64,000 nt of DNA from [Pantoea] beijingensis (GCF_022647505.1 NZ_CP071409.1:3720001-3784000), one strand, 5' to 3'. Positions 42,490 to 56,790 are shown, counted from the stretch's first letter. Made by a program: numbers and translations. Notes: generated from the sequence alone by a model not told the origin.

Positions 42490-43551
42490 CTACTGCTGCA
42501 TATTAATAATGACGTTTTCCTGCCACAGACGTGGCAACATTTTAGAGGTCTTTTCCCATGCGGCCTGATCGGCAATCGGACGCGCATTTTTATATTCTGT
42601 CGCAGGCAGCAGTTTCGCCTGAATATCGGCAGGTAAAGTCAGATGCTCGGCACGAATAGGACGAGCATAGCCTTTCGCCAGATTCGTTTGGCCTGCATCG
42701 GAGAAGATGTATTCGCGGGCCAGCTTCGCTGCGTTAGGGTGTTTAGCAAATTTGTTAATGATCGTGGTATAGCCTGAAATGACGGAACCGTCAGAAGGGA
42801 TCAGCACTTCAAAACGGCTTTTATCGATCTGGTCGCGATAGTTAAGACCGTTGAAATCCCAAACCACCGCTACCTGAATTTCACCCTTTTCGATATTGGC
42901 AATAGTTGGGTCGGTCAAACCTAAACGTCCGGCTTTGGCCAGCTCACCGAAAAAAGTCAGTGCAGGTTTGACGTTTTTATCATCCCCGCCAAACGCATAG
43001 TTTGCAGCTAATACGCCGTTCGCTGCCTGCGCGGCAATACCAACATCGCCGATAGTAACAACGTAATTTCCTTTTTTCAGGTCGGCCCAGCTATGGGGAA
43101 TATCTTTCACCTGCTGCTTATCAACGATGAATGCGATCGTACCGGTATAAGCAAGCGCCCAGTGGCCATCTTTATCTTTAGCCCAGTCAGGAACCTGATC
43201 CCAGGTGCTGGGTTTGTACGGCTGAGTCACCCCTTTTTGCACGGAAAGCGGGCCAAACGCGGCGCCGACATCGCCGATATCCGCGCTAGCGTTACTCTTC
43301 TCTGCCGCGAATTTGGCAATTTCCTGTGCCGAAGACATATCAGTATCACTATGTTTTATATCGTACTTCGTGCTGATGTCGTTCCAGGTATCTTTCCAGT
43401 TAGCCCAGCTATCAGGCATCCCAACGCTGTTCACCTGGCCTTCGCTGCGCGCGGCTTTTTCAAGTACGGCGAGATCGCCATCAGCGGCGTGGACCGAACT
43501 CAAAGAGAGAGCAATGGCGCTGGCTAACACAGATGCGAACAAAAATTTCAT
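42490..43551 (-). CDS. ABC transporter periplasmic substrate-binding protein
   Basis: The 353-residue protein has a signal peptide (MKFLFASVLASAIALSLSSVHA then ADGDLAVLEKA). It is a family 1/6-type extracellular binding protein of the class that binds polyamines, thiamine, iron or 2-aminoethylphosphonate. Features are EGQVNSVGMPDSWANWKDTW (mature N-lobe), the hinge region SNASADIGDVGAAFGPLS and SGYTTIINKFAKHPNAAKL near residue 265. The frame is open upstream, but ATG at 43551 begins the signal peptide. It is the first gene of the operon; the DasR/NagR-like operator lies 34 bases upstream. PhnS of Salmonella is a plausible but unproven relative. Confidence 0.87.
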   Translation of the reverse strand: MKFLFASVLASAIALSLSSVHAADGDLAVLEKAARSEGQVNSVGMPDSWANWKDTWNDISTKYDIKHSDTDMSSAQEIAKFAAEKSNASADIGDVGAAFGPLSVQKGVTQPYKPSTWDQVPDWAKDKDGHWALAYTGTIAFIVDKQQVKDIPHSWADLKKGNYVVTIGDVGIAAQAANGVLAANYAFGGDDKNVKPALTFFGELAKAGRLGLTDPTIANIEKGEIQVAVVWDFNGLNYRDQIDKSRFEVLIPSDGSVISGYTTIINKFAKHPNAAKLAREYIFSDAGQTNLAKGYARPIRAEHLTLPADIQAKLLPATEYKNARPIADQAAWEKTSKMLPRLWQENVIINMQQ

Positions 43552-43584
43552 AACTGATGCTCCAGATGGTAGGGTTAACAAATT

Positions 43585-43602
43585 TTCTGGACTAGACCAG
43601 AA
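43585..43602. promoter_or_regulatory. Palindromic operator for the GntR/UTRA regulator
   Basis: TTCTGGACTAGACCAGAA is a palindrome with one mismatched pair around CTAG. It resembles the sites of HutC-subfamily GntR proteins such as DasR and NagR (core TGGTCTAGACCA). It lies between the operon start (43551) and the divergent regulator (43757), where it would cover the operon promoter. A half-site-like TCTAG recurs at about 43616. Confidence 0.7.
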
Positions 43603-43756
43603 AGAGTTGAGTCAATCTAGCCTGTAAGTGTGACGGTTATATGTCAGCGAAACGGAGAGGTTGTCTTGCAAACCAGCTCTCACGGTAAGAGACTAATCGC
43701 AAAGCCGTGTCGATTGGAGAAGGGGCGAGATAAGTGCCCAAACGAGGCTTAATGGA

Positions 43757-44464
43757 ATGAAGGCAACACCCAAAACTGCCGAAGTAATTTGTCAGGTTTT
43801 AACCGAGCGTATTATGCAAGGGGATTTCAGCGCGTCAGGTAGGCTTCCCTCAGAGCGTAGCCTCAGCGAGCAGTTTTCCACCACACGCATTACGCTACGC
43901 GACGCGTTGGGCCAGTTGGAATCACAGGGAATGATTTACCGTGAGCTGCGTCGCGGCTGGTTTATCGCTCCACCGCGTCTTAGCTATAACCCGTTACATC
44001 GTAGCCATTTTCAGGCGATGGCAGAACGTCAGGGCCGGGAAGCCCTGACTCTGGTACTGGATGCACGGCAGATAAAGGCAACAGCCTCACAGGCTGAGAA
44101 GCTGGGTATGCAGGAAGGTGAAGAAGTGTATCGGATCAGGCGGGTACGCCATATTGACGGGCGTGCAGTACTTTATGTGGAACATTATCTGAACCCAGCC
44201 TACTTCCCGGGGCTGTTGCAGTTAGATCTCACGCGCTCGTTAACGCATCTTTATCAGGAGCATTACGGCATTCTCTATGGTCATGCGCGTTTTACTATGA
44301 TGCCAACGACGCTACCCGCATTAGCCGCGTCAGAATTGAAAACGGCTGCGGGAAGCCCTGCACTCTTTATTACACGCATCAACCGCGATCAATATAACCA
44401 CATTATCGACTGCGATTGCGAATTCTGGCGCTATGATGCGCTATATATTGATATAGAGGCCTGA
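43757..44464 (+). CDS. GntR-family regulator with UTRA domain (HutC/PhnF type)
   Basis: The 235-residue regulator has an N-terminal winged helix (RLPSERSLSEQFSTTRITLRDALGQLESQGMIYRELRRGWFI, quoted here in parts) and a C-terminal UTRA ligand-binding domain: EGEEVYRIRRVRHIDGRAVLYVEHYLNP-like strands, then ALFITRINRDQYNHIIDCDCEFWRYDAL. It is divergent from the ABC-phosphodiesterase operon, with a fitting operator between, so it most likely senses the imported compound or a breakdown product. It resembles PhnR/PhnF-type regulators of phosphonate loci; its ligand is not known. It is convergent with metH, 11 bases apart. Confidence 0.85.
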   Translation: MKATPKTAEVICQVLTERIMQGDFSASGRLPSERSLSEQFSTTRITLRDALGQLESQGMIYRELRRGWFIAPPRLSYNPLHRSHFQAMAERQGREALTLVLDARQIKATASQAEKLGMQEGEEVYRIRRVRHIDGRAVLYVEHYLNPAYFPGLLQLDLTRSLTHLYQEHYGILYGHARFTMMPTTLPALAASELKTAAGSPALFITRINRDQYNHIIDCDCEFWRYDALYIDIEA

Positions 44465-44475
44465 TGGCCGCTGCA

Positions 44476-47400
44476 TTAATCCGCATCATAGCCCAGGTTT
44501 GGTGCCAACCAGCGCTCAACCTCGCTTACCGGCATGCCTTTACGCACAGCATAATCTTCAATCTGATCGCGCTGCAGCTGCGCGACGGCGAAATACTTAC
44601 TGTCCGGATGGCTAAAATACCAGCCGGAAACCGCTGCGCCAGGCCACATGGCAAACGACTCAGTTAATCGCATGCCCGTGTGCGTTTCAACATCCAGTAA
44701 CTGCCAGATGGCGGCTTTTTCCGTATGCTCAGGGCAGGCGGGATAGCCAGGGGCCGGGCGGATTCCCTGATAATTTTCCCGAATCAGCTCTTCATTACTG
44801 AGGTTTTCATTAGCAGCATAACCCCACATGACTTTACGCACACGCTCGTGCAGATACTCGGCAAAGGCTTCCGCTAAGCGATCTGCCAGGGCTTTAACCA
44901 TGATTTTATTATAATCATCATGTTGTGCATCAAAAGCCTCTGCCAGCGTGTCTTCTTCAAGACCGCCAGTTACCGCAAATGCCCCCAAATAATCGGCTTT
45001 GCCACTGGATTTCGGCGCGACAAAATCGGCAAGACAATAATTGGCAAATCCTGTTTTCTCTGTTTGCTGGCGTAAGTGATGACTCACTTTTATAACCTGA
45101 GCCCGCGATTCATCTTGATAGATTTCGATATCATCGCCTACGCGGTTAGCCGGAAAAATACCGACCACGCCACGAGGGTTTAAGGCACCTTCTGCGTGTA
45201 AACGATCCAGCATCGTATTAGCATCAATAAAAAGTCGCTTCGCCTCTTCGCCAACAACCTCATCCTCAAGGATTCGTGGGTATTTACCGGCCAATGACCA
45301 GGTCATAAAAAATGGCGTCCAGTCGATATAATGGCGTAATGTTTCAATACTGGCCTCAACCTTGCTGATGCCTAAACGATGCGCGACCGGTGGCGTGTAC
45401 TGCGCCCAGTCGAATGCCAGATCGTTATCACGCGCGGCCTGCAAAGTAATCGGTGGCGTACGCGGTTTTTTACGGGCGTGCTGTATCCGTACGGTGTCAT
45501 ACTCTTTACGGGTGCGGGCAACGAAGTCATCATACTGTGTTGCTGACAGCAGCGCAGACACAACACCTACAGTACGCGAAGCGTTTTGTACATAAACCGT
45601 CGGACCACTGTAGTTCTGTTCGATTTTCACCGCCGTGTGTGCTTTCGATGTGGTTGCGCCACCGATTAATAACGGAATGGTGAAGCCCTGACGCTCCATC
45701 TCTTTCGCCACATTGACCATCTCATCCAGTGACGGCGTGATCAACCCGGAAAGGCCGATGATATCCGCGTTTACCTCACGTGCAGTTTTCAAAATCTTCT
45801 CGCCCGGCACCATAACGCCAAGGTCAATGATCTCGTAGTTGTTACATTGCAATACCACACCCACGATATTTTTACCGATATCGTGCACATCACCTTTTAC
45901 CGTCGCCAGCACGATTTTACCGTTAGTTTGGCCTTTCTCTTTACTGGCTTCGATATAAGGTTCCAGATATGCCACCGCCTGCTTCATAACCCGTGCTGAC
46001 TTGACCACTTGGGGCAGAAACATTTTACCTTCACCAAACAGGTCACCGACCACGTTCATCCCCGCCATTAGCGGGCCTTCGATGACCTCAATAGGACGAG
46101 ATGCTTTTTGGCGAGCCGCTTCGGTATCTTCTTCAATAAACTCGGTAATCCCTTTTACCAGAGAATATTCCAGACGTTGTTCTACCTCCCAGCCACGCCA
46201 TTCAGCCTGCTGTTTGGTACTCTCTTCACTGGATTTATTGCCCTTATATTTTTCCGCAAGCTCAAGCAGGCGTTCGGTGCTGTCATCCCGGCGATTGAGC
46301 ACCACATCTTCGACAGCATCACGCAGCTCATTGGACAAATCATCATAAATCGCCAGTTGTCCGGCGTTGACGATCCCCATATCCATCCCTTTACGGATGG
46401 CATAGTAGAGGAACACCGCATGGATCGCCTCGCGCACCGGGTCATTACCCCGAAACGAGAAAGAAACGTTCGAGACGCCGCCCGAAATCATCGCGTGAGG
46501 CAGTTCGCGTTTAATATCCTCACAGGCACCGATAAAGTCCTGTGCATAATTGTTATGCTCTTCGATACCGGTTGCCACCGCGAAGATATTTGGGTCAAAA
46601 ATAATATCTTCAGGTGGGAACCCCACTTCTTCGGTCAGAATTTTATAGGCACGCCGGCAGATTTCGGTTTTCCGCTCGCGCGTATCCGCCTGCCCGGCCT
46701 CATCAAAGGCCATCACGACCACGGCGGCACCATAACGACGAACCAGCCGCGCATGATGAATAAATGTGTCAACACCCTCTTTCATTGAGATGGAGTTAAC
46801 GATGCCTTTACCCTGGATGCACTTCAGTCCTTTTTCGATCACATCCCATTTAGAAGAGTCAATCATGATCGGGACGCGGGCAATATCCGGTTCACCAGCA
46901 ATCAGATTAAGAAAGCGCACCATTGCCGCTTCCGCATCCAGCATTCCTTCATCCATATTGATGTCGATGATCTGCGCGCCACTTTCTACCTGCTGACGCG
47001 CAACATCCAACGCTTCATTATATTTTTCTTCCTTAATCAGCCGCTTAAATTTCGCAGATCCGGTGACATTGGTACGCTCACCGACGTTAACAAATAATGA
47101 TTCAGCGGTGATATTAAGAGGTTCCAGACCTGAAAGACGGCAAGCTACTGGCAGATCAGGCACCTGACGCGGCGTAACGCCGGCCACCACATCCACAATA
47201 GCGGCAATATGTGCTGGTGTGGTGCCGCAGCAGCCGCCAACAATGTTAAGAAACCCCGCGCGTGCCCATTCACCAATCTGTTCGGCCATGATCTCAGCAT
47301 CAAGATCGTACTCACCAAAGGCATTAGGCAATCCTGCATTCGGATGGGCTGTAACATAGCATTCCGCCATACGTGACATTTCAGCGACGTATTGACGCAA

Positions 47401-48159
47401 TTCATCCGGACCTAACGCACAGTTAAGGCCAAAGGATAACGGTTGAGCGTGCCGTAAGGCGTTATAAAAGGCTTCGGTTGTTTGACCTGAAAGTGTACGT
47501 CCCGACGCATCGGTGATGGTGCCAGAGATCATCAGAGGCAGATTCACACCCAGCGCTTCGAATTCGGTCTGTACCGCAAAAACCGCTGCCTTCGCGTTCA
47601 GAGTATCAAACACGGTTTCAATCATGATTAGATCGGCCCCGCCCTCCACCAACGCACGCGTCGATTCGCGGTATGCTTCAACCAATTGATCAAATGTGAC
47701 ATTACGATATGCCGGATCGTTAACATCCGGAGAGATAGAGCAGGTACGGTTAGTTGGACCGAGCACACCGGCAACATAGCGCGGGCGATCGGGTGTTTTG
47801 GCCGTCCACTCATCGGCACAAGCGCGTGCCAGCTGTGCAGCAACCCGATTAATCTCTGCTGATAACGACGCCATATGATAGTCAGCCATCGCGATAGTAG
47901 TAGAGTTGAAGGTGTTGGTTTCCAGAATATCCGCGCCGGCTTCAAGATAAGCGTTATGAATAGCACTAATCACATCAGGCCGGGTGAGCACCAACAAATC
48001 ATTATTCCCCTTCAGATCGCTCTGCCAGTCCGCAAAGCGCGCACCGCGAAAATCGTTCTCTTCCAGTTTATAACTTTGGATCATAGTGCCCATCGCACCA
48101 TCCAGTACCATGATGCGTTTTGCGAGCTGCTGATGCAGCCTTTCTATTCTGTTATTCAC
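44476..48159 (-). CDS. metH: Cobalamin-dependent methionine synthase
   Basis: MetH transfers a methyl group from methyltetrahydrofolate through cobalamin to homocysteine. The 1227 residues equal the E. coli length. In order they hold the homocysteine/zinc domain ([11 protein letters not shown] near 244, [12 protein letters not shown] near 305), the folate domain ([21 protein letters not shown] near 433), the cobalamin domain ([21 protein letters not shown] near 757, axial His in DVHDIG) and the SAM-binding reactivation domain ([14 protein letters not shown] near 1137, quoted from [14 protein letters not shown]). The start is GTG at 48159, as in E. coli, behind GAGG. It follows metA on the same strand, 146 bases on. 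Confidence 0.97.
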   Translation of the reverse strand: MNNRIERLHQQLAKRIMVLDGAMGTMIQSYKLEENDFRGARFADWQSDLKGNNDLLVLTRPDVISAIHNAYLEAGADILETNTFNSTTIAMADYHMASLSAEINRVAAQLARACADEWTAKTPDRPRYVAGVLGPTNRTCSISPDVNDPAYRNVTFDQLVEAYRESTRALVEGGADLIMIETVFDTLNAKAAVFAVQTEFEALGVNLPLMISGTITDASGRTLSGQTTEAFYNALRHAQPLSFGLNCALGPDELRQYVAEMSRMAECYVTAHPNAGLPNAFGEYDLDAEIMAEQIGEWARAGFLNIVGGCCGTTPAHIAAIVDVVAGVTPRQVPDLPVACRLSGLEPLNITAESLFVNVGERTNVTGSAKFKRLIKEEKYNEALDVARQQVESGAQIIDINMDEGMLDAEAAMVRFLNLIAGEPDIARVPIMIDSSKWDVIEKGLKCIQGKGIVNSISMKEGVDTFIHHARLVRRYGAAVVVMAFDEAGQADTRERKTEICRRAYKILTEEVGFPPEDIIFDPNIFAVATGIEEHNNYAQDFIGACEDIKRELPHAMISGGVSNVSFSFRGNDPVREAIHAVFLYYAIRKGMDMGIVNAGQLAIYDDLSNELRDAVEDVVLNRRDDSTERLLELAEKYKGNKSSEESTKQQAEWRGWEVEQRLEYSLVKGITEFIEEDTEAARQKASRPIEVIEGPLMAGMNVVGDLFGEGKMFLPQVVKSARVMKQAVAYLEPYIEASKEKGQTNGKIVLATVKGDVHDIGKNIVGVVLQCNNYEIIDLGVMVPGEKILKTAREVNADIIGLSGLITPSLDEMVNVAKEMERQGFTIPLLIGGATTSKAHTAVKIEQNYSGPTVYVQNASRTVGVVSALLSATQYDDFVARTRKEYDTVRIQHARKKPRTPPITLQAARDNDLAFDWAQYTPPVAHRLGISKVEASIETLRHYIDWTPFFMTWSLAGKYPRILEDEVVGEEAKRLFIDANTMLDRLHAEGALNPRGVVGIFPANRVGDDIEIYQDESRAQVIKVSHHLRQQTEKTGFANYCLADFVAPKSSGKADYLGAFAVTGGLEEDTLAEAFDAQHDDYNKIMVKALADRLAEAFAEYLHERVRKVMWGYAANENLSNEELIRENYQGIRPAPGYPACPEHTEKAAIWQLLDVETHTGMRLTESFAMWPGAAVSGWYFSHPDSKYFAVAQLQRDQIEDYAVRKGMPVSEVERWLAPNLGYDAD

Positions 48160-48304
48160 ACTTGCCTCTTCAACGTCTTTCTGCGGCAGAAATATCAGCA
48201 GAACATACTCGCACAACTTTTGCTTCGCAAGCTGGCGGGAAAGAAAGGTATTTTAAACCGAATGGGGAGAACACCCTGAATAACCAGGGAGCGTCGGCAG
48301 CGTT

Positions 48305-49234
48305 TTATTCCAGTGTAGGATTCATACGGCGCAGATCGAACGGCGTGATCTGATAAACATAATAGTTCAGCCAGTTAGAAAACAGCAGATTACCATGGCT
48401 ACGCCAGCTGGCACGTGGTGGTAGTTCAGGATTATTTTGCGGAAAATAATTAAATGGCACATCAGGGTTTAACCCCGCCTCATAATCCCGATGGTATTCA
48501 CCTGATAAAGTCAGCGCATCATACTCGGGATGCCCGGTGACAAATGCCAGCCGCTTATCCTTACTGGCGAACAGGTAAGCGCCGGTTTGTTCCGATTCGG
48601 CAAAGATCTCGAGGTCGGTATAGTCACGTAACAGCTGGGTGGGAAAATCGGCATAGCGCGAATGAGGCGCCAGAAAATTATCGTCAAATCCACGGGTCAA
48701 CAGGGCATGCGGATGCAGAATTCGATGTTCGTAGACACCGGATAACTTATTCTCCCGCGTCTGTTTCGGAATACCATAAAGAATATTCAGCGCCGCCTGT
48801 ACTGCCCAGCAAACGAACAGGGTCGAGGTTACGTGTTCATTTGCCCAATGCAATACCCGCTGAATTTGTGGCCAGTACGCTACATCATTAAAGTCAACTA
48901 GTCCAAGCGGTGCGCCAGTTACGATCAGCCCATCAAAATTATCATTCTGAATATCTTCAAAATCACAGTAGAAATTATTGAGATGCTCCATTGGTGTATT
49001 ACGCGATTCACGGCAGTCAATTCGTAATAGCTGGATATCAATTTGCAGAGGGGAGTTTGAAAGCAAACGCAAAAACTGATTCTCAGTTTCAATCTTTTTT
49101 GGCATCAGATTCAGCACCAGCACCTTCAGCGGGCGAATTTCCTGAGTGCTTGCGCGCGAAGAAGTCATGACGAAGACATTCTCGTTACGCAGAAAACTCA
49201 CGGCCGGTAATTCATCGGGTACCCTGATTGGCAT
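48305..49234 (-). CDS. metA: Homoserine O-succinyltransferase
   Basis: MetA makes O-succinylhomoserine, the first committed step of methionine synthesis. The 309 residues equal the E. coli length. The catalytic Cys142 is in [19 protein letters not shown], with partners His235 and Glu237 in [12 protein letters not shown]-terminal residues [21 protein letters not shown] are typical of the E. coli-type enzyme and its instability. Its operator is described separately. metH follows directly; in E. coli aceBAK and iclR lie between them. Confidence 0.97.
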   Translation of the reverse strand: MPIRVPDELPAVSFLRNENVFVMTSSRASTQEIRPLKVLVLNLMPKKIETENQFLRLLSNSPLQIDIQLLRIDCRESRNTPMEHLNNFYCDFEDIQNDNFDGLIVTGAPLGLVDFNDVAYWPQIQRVLHWANEHVTSTLFVCWAVQAALNILYGIPKQTRENKLSGVYEHRILHPHALLTRGFDDNFLAPHSRYADFPTQLLRDYTDLEIFAESEQTGAYLFASKDKRLAFVTGHPEYDALTLSGEYHRDYEAGLNPDVPFNYFPQNNPELPPRASWRSHGNLLFSNWLNYYVYQITPFDLRRMNPTLE

Positions 49235-49253
49235 AGCCTCTTTTCCTCACGAT

Positions 49254-49277
49254 ATACTTTTATACGTTTAGACATCC
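49254..49277 (-). promoter_or_regulatory. Three tandem MetJ boxes of metA
   Basis: On the minus strand the boxes are GGATGTCT (49270-49277), AAACGTAT (49262-49269) and AAAAGTAT (49254-49261). Each is a variant of the MetJ half-site AGACGTCT at strict 8-bp spacing, as at E. coli metA. MetJ with S-adenosylmethionine would repress here. Confidence 0.8.
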
Positions 49278-49505
49278 AGATGCCCAAAGATACTATTTCA
49301 GTGTCGTGATGTCGAGGTTTTAGAAGTATGTTGAAAATATTTCAGGGCGCAAAAAGTCAGGATTAATAAGCAGCTCATGCATGCGGGAGCGGAATAATAT
49401 CATTAATTTTCAGGGATATAATTTATATACCCCTGAAGTGACTGAATATTAATACTGACCTGACATTTTACTCACAACGTAACTGATGCACTATTTGACA
49501 GTACA

Positions 49506-50654
49506 TCAGAAGTCGTAGAGCAGTCTGACGAGATTCATATCCCCTAAGTTGTCCGTGCTGGAAGTAAAGACATGTTCGTAATCTATACGGAAGCCATAAT
49601 CAAACTTGAAGGTAATACCGAGACCGTTATCAATACGCTGATAATTACGTCCAGTCGTATATTCTAAGCGGTCGCCCATCACATAAGGCCGCACCGATTG
49701 CAGACCTGTATAAGCAACCGGAATAGTGTAACCCGCAAAATATTCTATGCCCCAGGCATCCCCAGCAAAGTAGTTGTTTGTCTGGCGCACCTGCGTTCTC
49801 AGGAAGTTCTTGTACCAGCCCCCGCCAAAAGAAAAAGTCCAGTTATCTGGCTTCCAGCTAAGAGCCGATCCCAGAATGTGCTGATCGTATTTCTTATCAT
49901 CACCTAAGCCCGGATGCTTAACCACTGCACGCGTTTCATTCCAGGCAGCCCCCCAACTGAGATCTTTCGTCAGGTGGTAATCGACACCGAGAGAACCACC
50001 ACCTTTACGGCGATAGTGCACGCCATCTGCCGATGAAAGTTCGCTATCAGGCAGCAGCCAGGCGCCGTAGACGTCAGCTTTGCCGTACGTGTTTTTGAAT
50101 TTGATTTGTTTACGAGCACGATACGAACCATCATAGTCGCCATTAACACCATTGCCTGGCGCCTGACCTAGCATGTCGTAATCCCAAATATCGGTTTTTG
50201 CCCCAACGGTATCGTAATAAACACTATTCTGCTGGCCAATGGTGAGCATACCCAGCTCATCACTTTTGAAGCCAGTGTAGAGCATGCGTTTCTGAGTATT
50301 CGAGGCTCCCGGGGCATAGTGGTTGTCCCAGTCGAAAACTGCCGGAATATTCACTCCAACTTCATAGTAGGTGTACCAACTTACGCCATCACGCAGGTAG
50401 TAGTCTGCGGCAAAGCGGAAACGCGTTCCTCCGTCAAAACCATTACGTTTATAGGATCCTTTATCGCCATCGCCAGTCATGTTGTTAAATTGTGGGCGAA
50501 TACTCCCACCAACAGTGAAATTAAGCCGGCTGAGCCAATCCGGATTTTCACGGTCTTGCTGTAATAAAGTGATCTCCGCGCGGGCATCCATCGCCCATAG
50601 AGAGAGTCCCAGAATGCCGCTTAGCAGCGCCCCGTTTCTTATTTCGTTTCTCAT
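49506..50654 (-). CDS. Outer-membrane porin
   Basis: The 382-residue protein has a signal peptide ending ARA before EITLLQQDRENPDW, and many alternating short strands with aromatic girdle residues. It ends in phenylalanine (MNLVRLLYDF), the signature of an outer-membrane barrel. The 16-strand porin pattern FRFAADYYLRDGVSWYTYYEVG and MLYTGFKSDELGMLTIGQQNSVY indicates a general/diffusion porin relative, not OmpC/OmpF itself. The substrate is unknown. It is transcribed alone; the rrn and IS200 region lies upstream. Confidence 0.82.
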   Translation of the reverse strand: MRNEIRNGALLSGILGLSLWAMDARAEITLLQQDRENPDWLSRLNFTVGGSIRPQFNNMTGDGDKGSYKRNGFDGGTRFRFAADYYLRDGVSWYTYYEVGVNIPAVFDWDNHYAPGASNTQKRMLYTGFKSDELGMLTIGQQNSVYYDTVGAKTDIWDYDMLGQAPGNGVNGDYDGSYRARKQIKFKNTYGKADVYGAWLLPDSELSSADGVHYRRKGGGSLGVDYHLTKDLSWGAAWNETRAVVKHPGLGDDKKYDQHILGSALSWKPDNWTFSFGGGWYKNFLRTQVRQTNNYFAGDAWGIEYFAGYTIPVAYTGLQSVRPYVMGDRLEYTTGRNYQRIDNGLGITFKFDYGFRIDYEHVFTSSTDNLGDMNLVRLLYDF

Positions 50655-50899
50655 ACGTTCCCTTGCGTTTAAATCGGGTTAGTTTACTGGTTATTTTTCT
50701 ATTATTCCGCAAGGATAAATTGTGCGAGAGAGAAAGAAAAAAAAAGGGTGATTTTGTGCGTTATTTTCTTCAACCGCTCTTTTTGAATACTATTTTCCAG
50801 GAAGGCAAATACGGAGAGAATAATCAGCATGTTAGTCGTAACAATTATGGCGTGCTCAGAGGGGGGAGGTGGCATTTCCCGCGGTTAACTCAGGAGCCC
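50655..50899. other. Porin upstream region
   Basis: The ~245 bases hold the porin promoter on the minus strand, including an A/C/T-biased stretch near 50725-50755. An 86-codon plus-strand frame overlaps it and runs into the IS end; it has no recognisable protein. Confidence 0.4.
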
Positions 50900-51530
50900 C
50901 AAAGTAAAAGACCACCTTCTTAGAAGGTGGCTTTTGAGAATGCCCCCTGTAAGGGGGGCTATTGTCACTTTCCGTTTACTACTCTAGCAATTCCATCTGC
51001 TGTTCATGCGTTTGTTCCGTTTTCTCCTGATGCCTCACATATCTTCTGATTATTTCTTCATTCACTCCCACCGTATCGACGAAGTAGCCTCGGGACCAAA
51101 AATGGTTTCCCCATAGCTTCTTTCTTATGTGTGGAAAACGATTGTAGAGCCTGATCGCGCTACGGCCTTTCAGATGTCCCATCGGGGTTGATATCGAGAT
51201 TTTTGGTGGGATGATTACGACTAGATGTACATGATCTGGCTGAACATTTAACTCCAGAACCTCACAATCCTTTATTCCGCAGAGAATGTAGATTGTCCTG
51301 TAGAGTTCCTTGCCCAGCTTATCTCTCAGGATCCTGAAACGGTACTTAGGCGTCCAGACTATGTGGTATTTGCAACGCCAATATACATGTGATGAACTCC
51401 TGTAAAGCCCCATGTCGGTTTGTCTCCTTTTACTTGTGGTGAGTAAGCAGAGATATTCCAACATGGGCATTCTTCAGGCTATAGCCTTACAGGATCAATC
51501 ACCACCTCCCCAGGAGGTGGTTTAGGGGTG
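50900..51530 (-). mobile_element. IS200/IS605-family insertion element
   Basis: The element contains one tnpA gene and no tnpB, as in IS200. It is framed by matching subterminal hairpins: CCACCTTC-TTA-GAAGGTGG at 50912-50930 and CCACCTCC-CCA-GGAGGTGG at 51502-51520. A further hairpin, GCCCCC/GGGGGC-type, lies at 50942-50959, near the tnpA stop. It inserted between the rrn terminator and the porin gene, directly past the rrn T-tract. The outer borders are approximate to about 10-15 bases. Confidence 0.85.
50979..51413 (-). CDS. tnpA: IS200-type single-strand transposase TnpA
   Basis: TnpA is a small dimeric HUH endonuclease that excises and inserts the element as single-stranded DNA. The ~144 residues contain the HUH motif DHVHL (His61, His63), the catalytic Tyr125 in RRYVRHQE, and GYFVDTVG. 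The frame is open 19 codons upstream, but ATG at 51413 follows AAAGGAGA and starts the conserved MGLYRSSSHVYWRCKYHIVW. It appears intact, so the element may still be mobile. Confidence 0.93.
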   Translation of the reverse strand: MGLYRSSSHVYWRCKYHIVWTPKYRFRILRDKLGKELYRTIYILCGIKDCEVLELNVQPDHVHLVVIIPPKISISTPMGHLKGRSAIRLYNRFPHIRKKLWGNHFWSRGYFVDTVGVNEEIIRRYVRHQEKTEQTHEQQMELLE

Positions 51531-51540
51531 ACAACAAAAA

Positions 51541-51570
51541 AAGCCCCCCGCTTTCGCAGGAGGCTTCTTT
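51541..51570 (-). terminator. rRNA operon terminator
   Basis: The stem AAGCCCCCCGC with GCAGGAGGCTT (two mismatches, TTTC loop) lies just past the 5S 3' end. On the minus strand it is followed by a run of about eight T residues, and it ends the rrn transcript next to the IS200 element. Confidence 0.85.
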
Positions 51571-51579
51571 CTTTATTTG

Positions 51580-51699
51580 ATGCCTGGCAGTTCCCTACTC
51601 TCGCATGGGGAGACCCCACACTACCATCGGCGCTACGGCGTTTCACTTCTGAGTTCGGCATGGGGTCAGGTGGGACCACCGCGCTAGTGCCGCCAGGCA
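51580..51699 (-). rRNA. rrf: 5S ribosomal RNA
   Basis: The 120-base gene starts TGCCTGGCGGCACTAGCGCG and ends GAGAGTAGGGAACTGCCAGGC-type sequence on the minus strand. It is near-identical to E. coli 5S and folds with the paired ends TGCCTGGC and GCCAGGCA. Confidence 0.97.
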
Positions 51700-51797
51700 A
51701 ATTCTTTTCGTGACGCTCATTCTGCGCCACTGATTCTTTATCCGTTTACAAGCCGAAAATCTTTATCGTCTCTCTACCAAAACGCCTCTGGCGTTGT

Positions 51798-54705
<2,908 letters not shown>

Positions 54706-54831
54706 TCACAACCCACAGGCGTTTTGCAACGCATACGTGTCGTGATAATTTGAGAGACTCGAACACACCGCCTTCATTCTTTATTACGGAAGAATGACGC
54801 GACGTGTCGTTTCAATTTTCAGCTTGTTCCG

Positions 54832-54846
54832 GATTGTTAAAGAGCA
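54832..54846 (-). promoter_or_regulatory. boxA in the 16S-23S spacer
   Basis: On the minus strand GCTCTTTAACAATCC matches the boxA antitermination site that recruits NusB/S10 before 23S. It lies between tRNA-Glu and 23S. Confidence 0.75.
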
Positions 54847-54920
54847 ATATCTTAAAACCTGACTCGCGAAAGTCAGCTTTAAGCTATTTTTTGATAACGT
54901 CTTTCACTCGTTATCAGATA

Positions 54921-54996
54921 TGGCGTCCCCAAGGGGATTCGAACCCCTGTTACAGCCGTGAAAGGGCAGTGTCCTGGGCCTCTAGACGATGGGGAC
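54921..54996 (-). tRNA. gltT: tRNA-Glu (anticodon UUC)
   Basis: The 76-base gene (minus strand) starts GTCCCCATCGTCTAGAGGCC, has the anticodon arm CCTTTCACG (UUC) and T-loop GGTTCGAATCC, and encodes its CCA end. It differs from E. coli tRNA-Glu at paired positions: the acceptor ends in GTCCCCA/TGGGGAC and the anticodon-stem side has compensating changes. This is the usual spacer tRNA of this operon type. Confidence 0.96.
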
Positions 54997-55101
54997 ACGA
55001 AATTTGCTTAACCGGCAACCGGTAAGCAAACGGCAATGCAATTGCTCATTACATCTATCAGACAATCTGTTGTGGACACTGCGCCGGAAAGTATCTTCAG
55101 G

Positions 55102-56643
<1,542 letters not shown>

Positions 56644-56790
56644 AAAGTTTGATTTGCTTCAACTCGTGAAGCGATGCTCAAGGAAAACGTCGTAATGAAT
56701 TTATTACGTGTTCACTCTTAAGACTTGATATTTTTTACGTCCGGAGACGTTGATATCAATCCTGCGAGTGCCCACACAGATTGTCTGATA

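Noticed and set aside
48160..48216. Longer metH start with 19 extra codons
   Set aside because: GTG at 48159 gives the exact E. coli length and follows a GAGG site.
50663..50923. 86-codon frame crossing the porin upstream region and the IS200 end
   Set aside because: Low-complexity Lys/Arg-rich start and overlap with the IS hairpin make it a chance frame.
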